Below, one piece after another: positions 16,770-26,031 of a DNA stretch of 64,000 nucleotides. The stretch is from Streptomyces sp. V3I8 (GTDB lineage: Bacteria; Actinomycetota; Actinomycetes; Streptomycetales; Streptomycetaceae), in the NCBI RefSeq assembly GCF_030817535.1, contig NZ_JAUSZL010000002.1, positions 5,394,001-5,458,000 of the forward strand. The letters are read 5' to 3'. The translations under genes were made by a program, and so were the position numbers. The notes below the pieces were generated by a model, which saw only the letters and a program-made list of their open reading frames with translations, was not told where the DNA came from and searched no databases. The stretch's first letter is position 1. Each line of letters begins with the position of its first letter.

Positions 16770-17828
16770 GTGGACACCGACATCAGTACCGGCAGCGGCA
16801 CAGACAGCGGCACCGGCACAGACAGTGGCACCGGCACCGGCACCGGCACCGGCACCGGATCCCGGGAGAACGGGTTCATCCACCTCGACCGGGTCGAGAA
16901 GGTCTTCGACGTGCGCAAGAAGACCGGCTTCCTGCGCAGTGAGCGGCGGGAGGTCCGGGCGGTCGACTCGATCTCCTTCACCGTGGCGCGCGGCGAGATG
17001 GTCGGCTACATCGGGCCGAACGGCGCGGGCAAGTCCACCACCATCAAGATGCTCACCGGCATCCTCACACCGAGCGGCGGGCGCCTGCGGGTGGCGGGTA
17101 TCGACCCGTCCCGCGAACGTACCCGGCTCGCGCGGCACATCGGCGTGGTGTTCGGACAGCGGACCACCCTGTGGTGGGACCTCCCGCTGATCGACTCGTA
17201 CAAGCTGATGCACCGCATGTACCGGATCCCCGACGCGCGGTACGCCGAGAACCTCGACCGGTGCGTGGAACTCCTGGAGCTGGGCGCCCTGCTGGACGTG
17301 CCCGTACGGCAGCTCTCGCTCGGGCAGCGGATGCGCGGGGACATCGCGGCGGCGCTGCTGCACGATCCCGAGGTGCTGTACCTGGACGAGCCGACGATCG
17401 GGCTCGACGTGATCAGCAAGGTGCGGGTGCGGGAGTTCCTGCGGGACCTCAACGCGGAGCGCGGCACGACCGTGCTGCTGACGACCCACGACCTCTCCGA
17501 CATCGAGCAGTTGTGCCGGCGCGTGATGGTCATCGACCACGGGCGCCTGATGTACGACGGTCCGCTCTCCGGGCTGCACGAGATAGGGGAGAGCGAGCGC
17601 ACGCTGGTCGTGGACCTGGAGCGCGAACTGCCCCCCGTCGAGGTGGAGTCGGCGCGGGTGGTGAAGGTCGAGGGGCCGCGGCAGTGGCTCGCCTTCCCGG
17701 CGGCGCAGTCGGCGGCACCGCTGGTGGCGCGGATCGCGGCCGAGTACCCGCTGGTGGACCTGTCGGTACGGGAACCCGACATCGAGGCCGTCATCAGCCG
17801 CATGTACGCGGAGAAGGCAACCTCGTAG
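16770..17828 (+). CDS. ABC exporter ATP-binding subunit
   Basis: 352 residues. The ATPase domain has Walker A GPNGAGKST (about residues 85-93), signature LSLGQRMRGD, Walker B VLYLDEPTIGLD and the H-loop TTHDLSD. It energises the two preceding permeases. The first 32 residues are an S/G/T/D repeat encoded by ACCGGC-type simple repeats and are unlike the family, so the true start could be further in. The annotated GTG at 16770 is only 3 bases from the previous stop, and no better ribosome site is obvious downstream. Confidence 0.9.
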   Translation: MDTDISTGSGTDSGTGTDSGTGTGTGTGTGSRENGFIHLDRVEKVFDVRKKTGFLRSERREVRAVDSISFTVARGEMVGYIGPNGAGKSTTIKMLTGILTPSGGRLRVAGIDPSRERTRLARHIGVVFGQRTTLWWDLPLIDSYKLMHRMYRIPDARYAENLDRCVELLELGALLDVPVRQLSLGQRMRGDIAAALLHDPEVLYLDEPTIGLDVISKVRVREFLRDLNAERGTTVLLTTHDLSDIEQLCRRVMVIDHGRLMYDGPLSGLHEIGESERTLVVDLERELPPVEVESARVVKVEGPRQWLAFPAAQSAAPLVARIAAEYPLVDLSVREPDIEAVISRMYAEKATS

Positions 17829-17831
17829 GCT
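17826..17831 (+). promoter_or_regulatory. -10 box for a leaderless DUF1707 gene
   Basis: TAGGCT overlaps the stop of the ABC ATPase gene and ends 6 bases before the ATG at 17838, suggesting independent transcription. Confidence 0.5.
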
Positions 17832-17837
17832 GCTGTC

Positions 17838-18563
17838 ATGACGGACGAACTCCCGGGCGGACTTCCCGAACTGCGTGCTTCCGACGCCGACCGTGAGCAG
17901 GTCTGCGAAGTGCTGAGGGACGCCCTCGCCGAAGGCCGCCTGGACATGGCGGAGTTCGAGGAGCGGCTGGAGGCGACGTACAAGGCGCGTACGTACGGCG
18001 AGTTGGAGCCGATCACGCGGGATCTGCCCGTGCCGGGCGTCACCGCTCCGGGGCCGGCCGTGTCGATGGTCAAGGGGCCGGGCGGCAGCGGGGACTGGGC
18101 CGGGCGGATCGTCGGTGACTCGGACTCCTCGTCGCAGTGGGGCGTGGCGGTCATGTCGGGGTTCGAGCGCAAGGGGCACTGGACCGTGCCGCGGAGGTTC
18201 AACTCCGTCGTCTTCTGGGGCGGGGGTGTCATCGATCTGCGGGAGGCGAACTTCGCGGCCGGCGAGGTCGTCGTCAACTGCGTCGCCGTCATGGGCGGGA
18301 CGCAGGTGATCGTGCCGCCGGGGGTCGAGGTCGTCGTCCGCGGGATCGGGATCATGGGCGGGTTCGACCACGGTCAGGAGGGGGTGCCCGGTGAGCCGGG
18401 GGCTCCGCGGGTCGTGGTGACCGGGTTCGCGTTCTGGGGCGGGGTGGGGATCGAGCGGAAGGTGTCCCGCGCGGAGCGGGCCCGCCTCAAGGAGGCGCGG
18501 CGGCAGGAGAAGGTGGAGCGGCGGGCCGAGCGGCGGGGCGAGTTGGAGGCGGGGCGGGACTGA
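17838..18563 (+). CDS. DUF1707 protein with LiaF-like C-terminal domain
   Basis: 241 residues. The N-terminal DUF1707 domain (about 10-62: LRASDADREQVCEVLRDAL...LEERLEATYKARTYGEL) is followed by a beta-rich domain (about 110-205). That domain repeats VFWGGGVIDLREA and GVEVVVRGIGIMGGF, as in LiaF/cell-wall-active antibiotic response proteins. The last 30 residues are a highly charged K/R/E helix. No membrane span, so probably cytoplasmic or membrane-peripheral. Biochemical function is unknown; related proteins modulate envelope stress signalling. Confidence 0.85.
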   Translation: MTDELPGGLPELRASDADREQVCEVLRDALAEGRLDMAEFEERLEATYKARTYGELEPITRDLPVPGVTAPGPAVSMVKGPGGSGDWAGRIVGDSDSSSQWGVAVMSGFERKGHWTVPRRFNSVVFWGGGVIDLREANFAAGEVVVNCVAVMGGTQVIVPPGVEVVVRGIGIMGGFDHGQEGVPGEPGAPRVVVTGFAFWGGVGIERKVSRAERARLKEARRQEKVERRAERRGELEAGRD

Positions 18564-18624
18564 GGGCGCGCCCCTCTTCGGCTTGGCCGCCGCCGCCGCT
18601 GCCGCCGGTGTGTGGGCGGGTGCG

Positions 18625-18790
18625 GGTGCGTCGTGGCTGGTCGCGCAGTTCCCCGCGCCCCTAAAAGACTGCGCAGTTCCCCGCGCCCCCAAGGGCAAAG
18701 GACTGCGCCGTTCCCCGCGCCCCTGAAGACGAAAGACTGCGCGGTCTTCCACGCGCCTGTTGTCAGGGGCGCGGGGAACGGCGCGATCAG
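18625..18790. repeat. Dispersed Streptomyces repeat cluster (TTCCCCGCGCCCC)
   Basis: Four copies or part-copies of a unit containing GCGCAGTTCCCCGCGCCCC are spaced by short variable stretches, with one inverted copy near 18767. The same family recurs at 45240-45385 and 53185-53225. It fills most of the gap between the DUF1707 gene and the convergent SGNH hydrolase. Confidence 0.8.
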
Positions 18791-18839
18791 CCCCCGCCGG
18801 GGCCCGCGGGTTTTCGACCGCGGGCTCGCCCCGGGCTTT

Positions 18840-20156
18840 CTACAGCTGCGCCGGCGCCGCGCCCTTGAGGGTGTCGGTGTCGAAGACCTCCGCCATGCGG
18901 GCGTAGCCCTTGTCGCTCGGGTGGAGGTGGTCGCCCGAGTCGTAGTCGGCGCGCAGGCGGCGGGGGTCGTACGGATCGCGGAGCGCCTTGTCGAAGTCGG
19001 CGTACGCGTCGAAGACCCCGCCCGCGCGGATCTGGGCGTTGACGGCCTGCCGGGTGTCCTCGAGGTGGGGGAGGTAGCCGCGGTGGCCCTGGAAGGGCAT
19101 CAGGGTGGCGCCGACGACCCGCAGGCCGCGGGCGTGGGCCAGCCGCGTCAGCCCGCGCAGCCCCGCGGTGATCTTGTTCGCGTCGGTCTGGCTCGGGGTG
19201 CGCAGGATGTCGTTGACACCGAGGGCCACCACGACGGCCCTGACATTGGTGCGGCCGAGCACGTCGCGGTCGAAGCGGCTCAGGCCGCTCGGGTTCTCGG
19301 CGGGGCGGCCGAGGCCGCTGGTGAGGACGCGGTTGCCGCTGATGCCCTGGTTGACCACGCTGTAGCGGGGCCCGTCCGAGCCGCCGCGCAGCCGGCCGGC
19401 GAGGACGTCCGTCCAGCGCCGGTTCTCGCCCACGGTGGAGGTCACGCCGTCGGTGAGCGAGTCGCCGATGACGACGACCGTGCCGTCCGACTCGTTGCTC
19501 AGCACGTCCACCGCGGTCAGGTAGCGCCAGTAGGGCGTCTGCCCGGTGTAGGGGACGCCGCTGACGTCCTCCGTGCGGTCGCCCTCCGCGGTGTACGAGA
19601 TCTGCCGTGCCTGCGGGTGGTAGGTGACGGGTCCGGACGGGGTCGGCGAGTACGTCGTGACCAGCACGTCCGTGGCGTGCGGGACCAGTACCCGTACGGC
19701 GTCGCTGACCACCTGCCGCCCGGGCGGCACCAGCACGGAGGGGCGGCCGCCGAAGGTGAGGCGGCGCATCGTGCCGGGGGCCGCGGCGGCGTCGTTCCCG
19801 GTGGCGGCCACGGCGACCGAGGCGTGCGTGATGCTGAGCGGCTGCTGTCCGTAGAGGTTGGAGAGCGTGATCCGGGCCGCGGTGCCGCCGACCGCCATGT
19901 GCACCACGTTGCGTACCGAGCGGCCCGCCATGCCGTTCTCCTCGGTGCCCGGCTCCGAGCCCGCCGGGGACGCCGACCAGGCGCCCACCCAGGTGCCGGC
20001 GGACGCGGGTGCCGCCGAGTTGTGCGGGCCGCGGGCACCGGTGACCGCGGTCTCCGGGCTGTCGTCGGCGGTGACACCGGCGTATATGGCGGCTGAGATG
20101 GCGACGATGACGGCGATGATCGCGGCCAGCAAGGCATAACCGTGACGCTTGGTCAT
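18840..20156 (-). CDS. Secreted SGNH/GDSL hydrolase
   Basis: 438 residues. An N-terminal hydrophobic segment (about 7-27) exports or anchors the protein. A beta-rich region (50-215) precedes the SGNH domain, with block I VVIGDSLTDG (catalytic Ser), block III GVND and block V SGDHLHP (catalytic Asp/His). It is an extracellular esterase or lipase, and the N-terminal module is typical of actinobacterial members of this family. The start is the ATG at 20156, with GAGGAG about 10 bases upstream. The long upstream frame overlapping the DUF445 promoter is not used. Confidence 0.88.
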   Translation of the reverse strand: MTKRHGYALLAAIIAVIVAISAAIYAGVTADDSPETAVTGARGPHNSAAPASAGTWVGAWSASPAGSEPGTEENGMAGRSVRNVVHMAVGGTAARITLSNLYGQQPLSITHASVAVAATGNDAAAAPGTMRRLTFGGRPSVLVPPGRQVVSDAVRVLVPHATDVLVTTYSPTPSGPVTYHPQARQISYTAEGDRTEDVSGVPYTGQTPYWRYLTAVDVLSNESDGTVVVIGDSLTDGVTSTVGENRRWTDVLAGRLRGGSDGPRYSVVNQGISGNRVLTSGLGRPAENPSGLSRFDRDVLGRTNVRAVVVALGVNDILRTPSQTDANKITAGLRGLTRLAHARGLRVVGATLMPFQGHRGYLPHLEDTRQAVNAQIRAGGVFDAYADFDKALRDPYDPRRLRADYDSGDHLHPSDKGYARMAEVFDTDTLKGAAPAQL

Positions 20157-20331
20157 GCGGTGCGTATCTCCTCGAAAAAATGGGAGCCCGGGCTCCGGTG
20201 TGATCACCCCATGATGAGGCATGGCGTGGCAAGGACCCGACGGGGCCCCGCCCGGACAGACGCCGGGAACTCCTGTTCCGTTCCAGGAGTCGGTCAGGTT
20301 GGGACAATGCGATGGGGGGACCCGGGAACGG

Positions 20332-21771
20332 ATGGAGCGGATGGAAAGCACGAAAGAGGACGAAGCAGGGGAAACGGGTCCGCAGGGCGGGTCTTCCCGC
20401 CCCGGCGGTGTGGCGAACCCCACGGGCGCCGCGGATCCTGCGGGCGCCGCGGGCCTGCCGGGCGCCGCGGGCTCCCCGGGGACCGGCGCCGCCGCACCGA
20501 ACCGGGCGATGAACTCGTTCAGCCCCGCCGACGAGGAGAAGTTCCGGGGCGTCCGCCGGATGAAAACCACGGCGACCGGGCTGCTGCTCCTGGTCGCCCT
20601 CGTCTACGTGTTCGCCACCTGGGCCGAGAACTCCGGCGCGGGCGCCTGGGCCGGGTACGTGGCCGCGGCCGCCGAGGCCGGCATGGTCGGCGCGCTGGCC
20701 GACTGGTTCGCCGTCACCGCGCTGTTCCGCCGGCCCCTGGGCCTGCCCATCCCGCACACCGCGATCATCCCGACCAAGAAGGACCAGCTCGGCGTCTCCC
20801 TGGGCGAGTTCGTCGGGGAGAACTTCCTGTCCCAGGACGTCGTACGGCAGCGGCTGCGGTCCGTCGGCATCGGCAGCCGCCTCGGCACCTGGCTGGCCGA
20901 CCCCGAGCACGCCGACCGGGTGACGGCGGAGCTGGCCACCGCGCTCAGGGGCGCCCTCGCGGTGCTGCGCGACTCGGACGTCCAGGCGGTGGTCGGCGAG
21001 GCCATCAACCGGCGGGCCGACGCGCAGGAGATCGCCCCCGGCATGGGCAAGACCCTGGAGAGGATCGTCGCGGACGGCGGCCACCGGCGGGTCGTCGACC
21101 TGATCTGCGTACGCGCCCACGACTGGCTCGTCCTCCACGACGAGCAGGTGATGGACGCCGTGCAGGGCGGCGCCCCCGGCTGGACCCCGAAGTTCGTCGA
21201 CAAGCGGGTCGGCGAGCGCGTCTACAAGGAACTGCTGCGCTTCGTCACCGAGATGCGCGACATGCCCGCCCACCCGGCCCGCGGCGCCCTGGACCGCTTC
21301 CTCGGCGACTTCGCCGCCGACCTCCAGTCCGACACCGACACCCGGGCGCGGGTGGAGAACCTCAAGCGCGAGGTCCTCGGCCGCGGCGAGGTCCAGGACC
21401 TGATCGCGTCCGCCTGGTCCTCCGTACGGCAGATGATCGTGTCCGCCGCGGAGGACGAGCGCAGCGAGCTGCGGCTGCGCGTGCGGGCCTCGCTGCTGTC
21501 CCTCGGCGCGCGGATGGCCGGTGACGCGCGGCTCCAGGCCAAGGTCGACGGCTGGGTCGAGGGGGCGGCGGTGTACGTCGTGACGACGTACCGCGACGAG
21601 ATCACCTCCCTGATCACCGACACCGTCGCCGGCTGGGACGCCGAGCACACCTCCCGGAAGATCGAGGCGCACATCGGCCGTGACCTGCAGTTCATCCGGA
21701 TCAACGGCACGGTGGTCGGATCACTGGCCGGCCTTGTCATCTACACGGTGTCGCGGGCTCTGGGCGGCTGA
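20332..21771 (+). CDS. DUF445 family membrane protein
   Basis: 479 residues. A low-complexity G/A/P-rich lead is followed by a membrane span (about 80-98), a second hydrophobic stretch around 105-130 with ADWFAVTALFRRPLGLPIPHT (the DUF445 hallmark), a long helical middle and a final membrane span near the C-terminus. Function unknown; the family is found in envelopes of many bacteria. Starts at 20332 and 20341 (both ATG) are possible, and I chose the first. The longer frame to 20221 begins inside the divergent promoter region and is less likely. Confidence 0.85.
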   Translation: MERMESTKEDEAGETGPQGGSSRPGGVANPTGAADPAGAAGLPGAAGSPGTGAAAPNRAMNSFSPADEEKFRGVRRMKTTATGLLLLVALVYVFATWAENSGAGAWAGYVAAAAEAGMVGALADWFAVTALFRRPLGLPIPHTAIIPTKKDQLGVSLGEFVGENFLSQDVVRQRLRSVGIGSRLGTWLADPEHADRVTAELATALRGALAVLRDSDVQAVVGEAINRRADAQEIAPGMGKTLERIVADGGHRRVVDLICVRAHDWLVLHDEQVMDAVQGGAPGWTPKFVDKRVGERVYKELLRFVTEMRDMPAHPARGALDRFLGDFAADLQSDTDTRARVENLKREVLGRGEVQDLIASAWSSVRQMIVSAAEDERSELRLRVRASLLSLGARMAGDARLQAKVDGWVEGAAVYVVTTYRDEITSLITDTVAGWDAEHTSRKIEAHIGRDLQFIRINGTVVGSLAGLVIYTVSRALGG

Positions 21772-21962
21772 CCCGGGCGGCCGGTACGGACGGCCGGGCC
21801 GGGCCCCGGCCCGGGTGGTCGAGCCCGGCGGCCGGTGCGGGCGGCTGACCTGGGCCGACCGGGTGCGAGCGGCCGTGACCGGGGCGTAAAGCGGCGCGTC
21901 GGGGGGACACGTAGGGGGTTCGCCCACCCCCGTGCGGGGTTCGCTCGTCGAGGAGAGAGCCC

Positions 21963-23489
21963 ATGGCCGTAACCGACGCCGGCACCGGATCCGCGGGCAG
22001 CGGAGCCGTCACCACCGCCGTGCCCGCCCGACTGGACCGGCTGCCCTGGTCACGCTGGCACTGGACCATCGTGATCGGTCTCGGCACCGTCTGGATCCTG
22101 GACGGTCTGGAAGTCACCGTCGTCGGCAACATCGCCGGCCGGCTCTCGGAGCCCGGCAGCGGCCTGCCCATCTCGGCCGCCCAGGTCACCGGCCTGGCAG
22201 CCGCCCTCTACGTGGCGGGAGCCTGCCTGGGAGCCCTGGTCTTCGGCCGGCTCACGGACATCTTCGGCCGCCGCAAGCTGTTCATGGTCACCCTGGCGGT
22301 CTACCTGGCGGCCACCGCCATGACGGCGCTCTCCTTCTCCACCTGGTGGTTCTTCCTCTTCCGCTTCCTCACCGGCTTCGGCATCGGCGGCGAGTACGCG
22401 GCCATCAACTCGGCGATCGACGAACTGATCCCCTCGAAGTACCGCGGCCGCGTCGACCTGATCATCAACGGCAGCTTCTGGCTGGGCGCGGTCGCCGGCT
22501 CCCTCCTGTCGATCGTCGCGCTGGACACCGACCTGTTCGCGATGAACGTCGGCTGGCGGCTCACCTTCGTCCTCGGCGTCGTCCTCGGCCTGGTCATCCT
22601 GCTCGTACGCCGCAACGTCCCCGAGAGCCCCAGGTGGCTGTTCATCCACGGCAAGGGCGAGGAGGCGGAACGGCTGGTCACCGAGGCCGAGGGGCAGATC
22701 AAGGAGGAGACCGGGAAGGAACTCCCGCCGCCCGCCGGGGAGATCACCATCCACCAGCGCAAGAGCATCGGGTTCCTGGAGATCGGCCGCACGGTCTTCT
22801 CGACGTACCGCAAGCGCGCCGTGCTGGGTCTGTCCCTCTTCATCGGGCAGGCGTTCCTCTACAACGCGATCACCTTCGGCTTCGGCGCGATCCTCACCAA
22901 GTTCTTCGACGTGCCGACGGGGAAGACCGGTTACTACTTCGCCGTCATCGCGGCCGGCAACTTCATCGGCCCGCTGCTCCTCGGCAAGCTCTTCGACACC
23001 GTGGGCCGCCGGATCATGATCTCGTCCACCTACCTGCTCTCCGGCGTCCTGCTGTTCGGCACGGCGTACCTCTTCGACCAGGGTTCGTTGAGCGCGGTCA
23101 CCCTGACCGCCTGCTGGTGCGTGGTCCTCTTCTTCGCGTCGGCCGGCGCGAGCAGCGCGTACCTGACCGTCTCCGAGATCTTCCCGATGGAGACCCGTGC
23201 GATGGCCATCGCCTTCTTCTACGCCATCGGCACCGCGGCCGGCGGCATCAGCGGTCCGCTGATCTTCGCCGACCTGACCAGCACGGGCGTCGTCGGAGAC
23301 ACGGTCCTCGCCTTCCAGATCGGCGCCGGTCTGATGTGCGCGGCGGGCCTCGTCGCGGCGGCGCTCGCGGTCAAGGCGGAGGGGCGCTCCCTGGAGGACA
23401 TCGCGAGCCCGCTGTCGACGGCCGCCGGCCCCGCCGGGTCGCCGGGCGGGGGCACGGGCACCGGCACGGGGGCGGGCGCGAAGGCCTAG
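21963..23489 (+). CDS. MFS transporter, sugar-porter type
   Basis: 508 residues with twelve membrane helices. MFS signatures [13 protein letters not shown] (loop 2-3), PESPRWL (after helix 6) and [10 protein letters not shown] (loop 8-9) place it with the sugar/metabolite:H+ symporters. PESPRWL is the usual sugar-porter motif. The substrate is not inferable. The start is the ATG at 21963, with GAGGAGAG upstream. The C-terminus ends in a short G/T repeat encoded by GGCACCG repeats. No sugar-catabolic genes sit beside it. Confidence 0.88.
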   Translation: MAVTDAGTGSAGSGAVTTAVPARLDRLPWSRWHWTIVIGLGTVWILDGLEVTVVGNIAGRLSEPGSGLPISAAQVTGLAAALYVAGACLGALVFGRLTDIFGRRKLFMVTLAVYLAATAMTALSFSTWWFFLFRFLTGFGIGGEYAAINSAIDELIPSKYRGRVDLIINGSFWLGAVAGSLLSIVALDTDLFAMNVGWRLTFVLGVVLGLVILLVRRNVPESPRWLFIHGKGEEAERLVTEAEGQIKEETGKELPPPAGEITIHQRKSIGFLEIGRTVFSTYRKRAVLGLSLFIGQAFLYNAITFGFGAILTKFFDVPTGKTGYYFAVIAAGNFIGPLLLGKLFDTVGRRIMISSTYLLSGVLLFGTAYLFDQGSLSAVTLTACWCVVLFFASAGASSAYLTVSEIFPMETRAMAIAFFYAIGTAAGGISGPLIFADLTSTGVVGDTVLAFQIGAGLMCAAGLVAAALAVKAEGRSLEDIASPLSTAAGPAGSPGGGTGTGTGAGAKA

Positions 23490-23549
23490 ATCCGAACTGA
23501 GTACGCGTACTCTGTCGGCCCCGCGTGCGGCAGAGGAACGTTCGTTCCT

Positions 23550-24047
23550 ATGACCGAGAAGCTGCTGGGCCCGCTGTCGGAGCGCCCCTGGACGGAACGC
23601 TGGCTGACCCGCCTGCTGGGTGCCGTCCTGTCCTCGGCGGCGTACCTCCTGTGCGTCCCCTGGGAGCCGCGCGACCGCCCCGCGTCGTTCGGCCCGACCG
23701 CGGAGGCGGCTCCGGTGACCGTCCTCGGAGCCGCCGCCCTGGCCGGCTGCCTGCTCCCCCTGGCCGCGTACTTCGGCCGCCGTGACGCCCTTGCCTGGCC
23801 GCTGCTGCTGGTGGCGGTGCCGCCGGCCGCGCTCCTGTACGCCTCGCTGAGCGCGAACGGCGAGCCGCCCGGCGTGTCCGGCCGGCCCTGGTCCCTGACC
23901 TGGGCGTCCGCCACGCTCGTGATCTCGGCGGGGGTGCTCGTCGCGACGGCCGTGGCCCGGCGTTTCAAGGAGGACACCGGCGACTCGATGGAGGGACTGG
24001 TCCTCGCCCGTCCGCAGCGGCCCGCGGCGTGCGGGCGGCGGGTGTGA
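23550..24047 (+). CDS. Small integral membrane protein, function unknown
   Basis: 165 residues with four hydrophobic segments (about 25-40, 55-75, 82-98 and 118-138) and polar ends. I recognise no family. It starts at an ATG 60 bases after the MFS gene and may be transcribed with it. Codon bias is typical of the neighbourhood. Confidence 0.65.
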   Translation: MTEKLLGPLSERPWTERWLTRLLGAVLSSAAYLLCVPWEPRDRPASFGPTAEAAPVTVLGAAALAGCLLPLAAYFGRRDALAWPLLLVAVPPAALLYASLSANGEPPGVSGRPWSLTWASATLVISAGVLVATAVARRFKEDTGDSMEGLVLARPQRPAACGRRV

Positions 24048-24092
24048 GCGGCGGGCGTCGAGCGGTAGGTGGTGAGGGTCAGGTGGTGAGGG

Positions 24093-24662
24093 TCAGGCGC
24101 CCGTGGTGGAACCGGGCCGCACAATCATGAGGATCGTGACGGTGGCCCAGAGCAGGTTGAAGACGCCGGTGAACATGGCGAGCCGGACGGTGACGCGGGT
24201 GCTCGGGGCGGTTTCGCTCGGGGCGGTTTCGGTGGAGGTGGAGAGCGTCGCGGCGGCCTCCGTGGACGTGGATACCGACGTGGACGCGGGCGCCGTCGGG
24301 GCGGCCTCCGCGGAGCCGGCCGCGTCCACCGCTTCCAGCAGTTCCTCCTGACGGGGCAGCACCAGCGCCAGCAGAACAGCCGCGGCGATCCCGGTCAGCA
24401 CCATCGAGACGAGCAGCCAGGCGTCGCCGAGCACGCCCATGCTGAGAGCCGTGGCCATCCCCAGCACGGGAACGGCGATGCCGACGGCCGCGTACACCCG
24501 GCAGATCCGGTGCAGCAGCCGCAGGGTCTCCGTCGCCCGGGGATCGCCGGGAGCGGCGAGGGCCCGCCGGGCGGCGGGCGGGAACATGCTGGCCGCGACG
24601 GTGACGGGACCGACGGCGACGATCGCGACGAGGACATGGAGTGCGAGGAGGAACTTGGTCAC
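24093..24662 (-). CDS. DUF2269-like integral membrane protein
   Basis: 189 residues. Four membrane helices start with FLLALHVLVAIVAVGPVT, the typical first helix of DUF2269-type proteins. A threonine/serine/alanine-rich loop (about 115-155) precedes the last helix and is likely exposed. Function unknown. It is divergent from the GlxA-type regulator at 24817 and may be its target. Confidence 0.75.
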   Translation of the reverse strand: MTKFLLALHVLVAIVAVGPVTVAASMFPPAARRALAAPGDPRATETLRLLHRICRVYAAVGIAVPVLGMATALSMGVLGDAWLLVSMVLTGIAAAVLLALVLPRQEELLEAVDAAGSAEAAPTAPASTSVSTSTEAAATLSTSTETAPSETAPSTRVTVRLAMFTGVFNLLWATVTILMIVRPGSTTGA

Positions 24663-24804
24663 GAGGGGACGGTAGGCGGCGCACCGGATCCGGTGGAAGT
24701 GGCGAGATTGCCAGCCTTCAACGGATTCCCGCCAGGGCCCGTGGGCTCGGCTTCCCCGTCCGCGGCAGCCGCTTCCGCTCCTTGGCGGGAATCCGTCGCC
24801 CCCC

Positions 24805-24810
24805 TACGCT
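24805..24810 (+). promoter_or_regulatory. -10 box for a leaderless GlxA-type regulator gene
   Basis: TACGCT ends 6 bases before the ATG at 24817, with no ribosome site between. Confidence 0.45.
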
Positions 24811-24816
24811 CTTGCC

Positions 24817-25857
24817 ATGCACACCGTGGCCGTACTGGCGCTCGACCAGGTCATCCCGTTCGACCTCGCCGCTCCGATCGACACCTTCAACTGGGCCCGG
24901 CTGCCGGACGGCCGCGCCCCCTACCGCGTCCGGGTCTGCTCGGTGACCGGGGAGGTGAACGCCGGCGCGTTCACCGTGCGCGCGCCGTACGGGCTGGAGG
25001 CGCTGGCCGAGGCGGACACGATCATCGTGCCGGGCACCGCCGACCCGACCGGACCGCTGCCGCCGGGGGTGGCGCAGGCCCTGCGCGCGGCGGCGGCGAA
25101 CGGCACGCGCATCGCCTCGGTCTGCGTGGGCGCGTTCATCCTCGCCGCCACCGGGCTGCTGGACGGACAGCGGGCGACGACCCACTGGATCGCGGCCGCG
25201 GACCTGGCCGCCCTGCACCCGGCGGTGACGGTCGACCCCAACGTCCTCTACGTCGACAACGGCCAGTTCCTCACCTCGGCGGGGGCCGCCGCGGCGATGG
25301 ACATGTGCCTGCACATGATCCGCAAGGACTACGGCTCGGCCGTCGCGGCCCACGTGGCCCGGATGTCCGTCATGCCGCTCGAACGGGAGGGCGGACAGGC
25401 CCAGTTCATCGTCCACGGCCGGCCCCCGGCCCCGGCCGGCACGACGATGGAACCCCTGCTGGCGTGGTTGGAGGAGAACGCCGGCCGCGACCTCACCCTG
25501 GACGACATCGCCGCCCGGGCGGGCACCAGCGCCCGTACGCTCAACCGCCGTTTCCGCGAGCAGACCGGCACGACGCCCCTGCAGTGGCTGCACCGGGCGC
25601 GGGTGCGCACGGCCCAGCACCTGCTGGAGAACACCACCCATCCCGTCGAACGCATCGCGGTACAGGCCGGGTTCGGCTCGCCGACCGCCTTCCGGGACCG
25701 GTTCAGGAAAGTGGTGGGCACGAGCCCGCAGGCCTACCGGCGGGCGTTCCGGGGTGTGCCGGACGGGCCAGGCACCGGTGACGTCGGCACCGGTACGGGT
25801 ACGGGCACCGGTCCCGGTGCCCGTACCCGTGAGGTCCGCGTACCGCTACAGACGTAA
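24817..25857 (+). CDS. GlxA-type AraC-family regulator with DJ-1/PfpI domain
   Basis: 346 residues. The N-terminal DJ-1/PfpI (class I amidotransferase-like) domain (about 1-170) has the family cysteine in ASVCVGAFILAATGLLDG. The C-terminal AraC DNA-binding domain (about 215-315) has two helix-turn-helix units, TLDDIAARAGTSARTLNRRF and VERIAVQAGFGSPTAFRDRF. Members respond to small metabolites and activate nearby genes. The tail ends in a G/T repeat. The divergent DUF2269-like gene is the nearest candidate target. Not to be confused with the radical oxidase GlxA later in the window. Confidence 0.9.
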   Translation: MHTVAVLALDQVIPFDLAAPIDTFNWARLPDGRAPYRVRVCSVTGEVNAGAFTVRAPYGLEALAEADTIIVPGTADPTGPLPPGVAQALRAAAANGTRIASVCVGAFILAATGLLDGQRATTHWIAAADLAALHPAVTVDPNVLYVDNGQFLTSAGAAAAMDMCLHMIRKDYGSAVAAHVARMSVMPLEREGGQAQFIVHGRPPAPAGTTMEPLLAWLEENAGRDLTLDDIAARAGTSARTLNRRFREQTGTTPLQWLHRARVRTAQHLLENTTHPVERIAVQAGFGSPTAFRDRFRKVVGTSPQAYRRAFRGVPDGPGTGDVGTGTGTGTGPGARTREVRVPLQT

Positions 25858-26031
25858 CCGCTGCGTCACGGCACCCCCGGGTGCCACAACTCTCCCGGCA
25901 GGTCTCGTGTCGAACCAGGCGTGAGTGAGAGCAACAAGGCTTTACCGCCACACATCACCGCTCTCACGTACACACCGGCCTTTCGATCGCACGTGACGCC
26001 TCAGTGCTGTCCATCAACGGGGGAACACATC

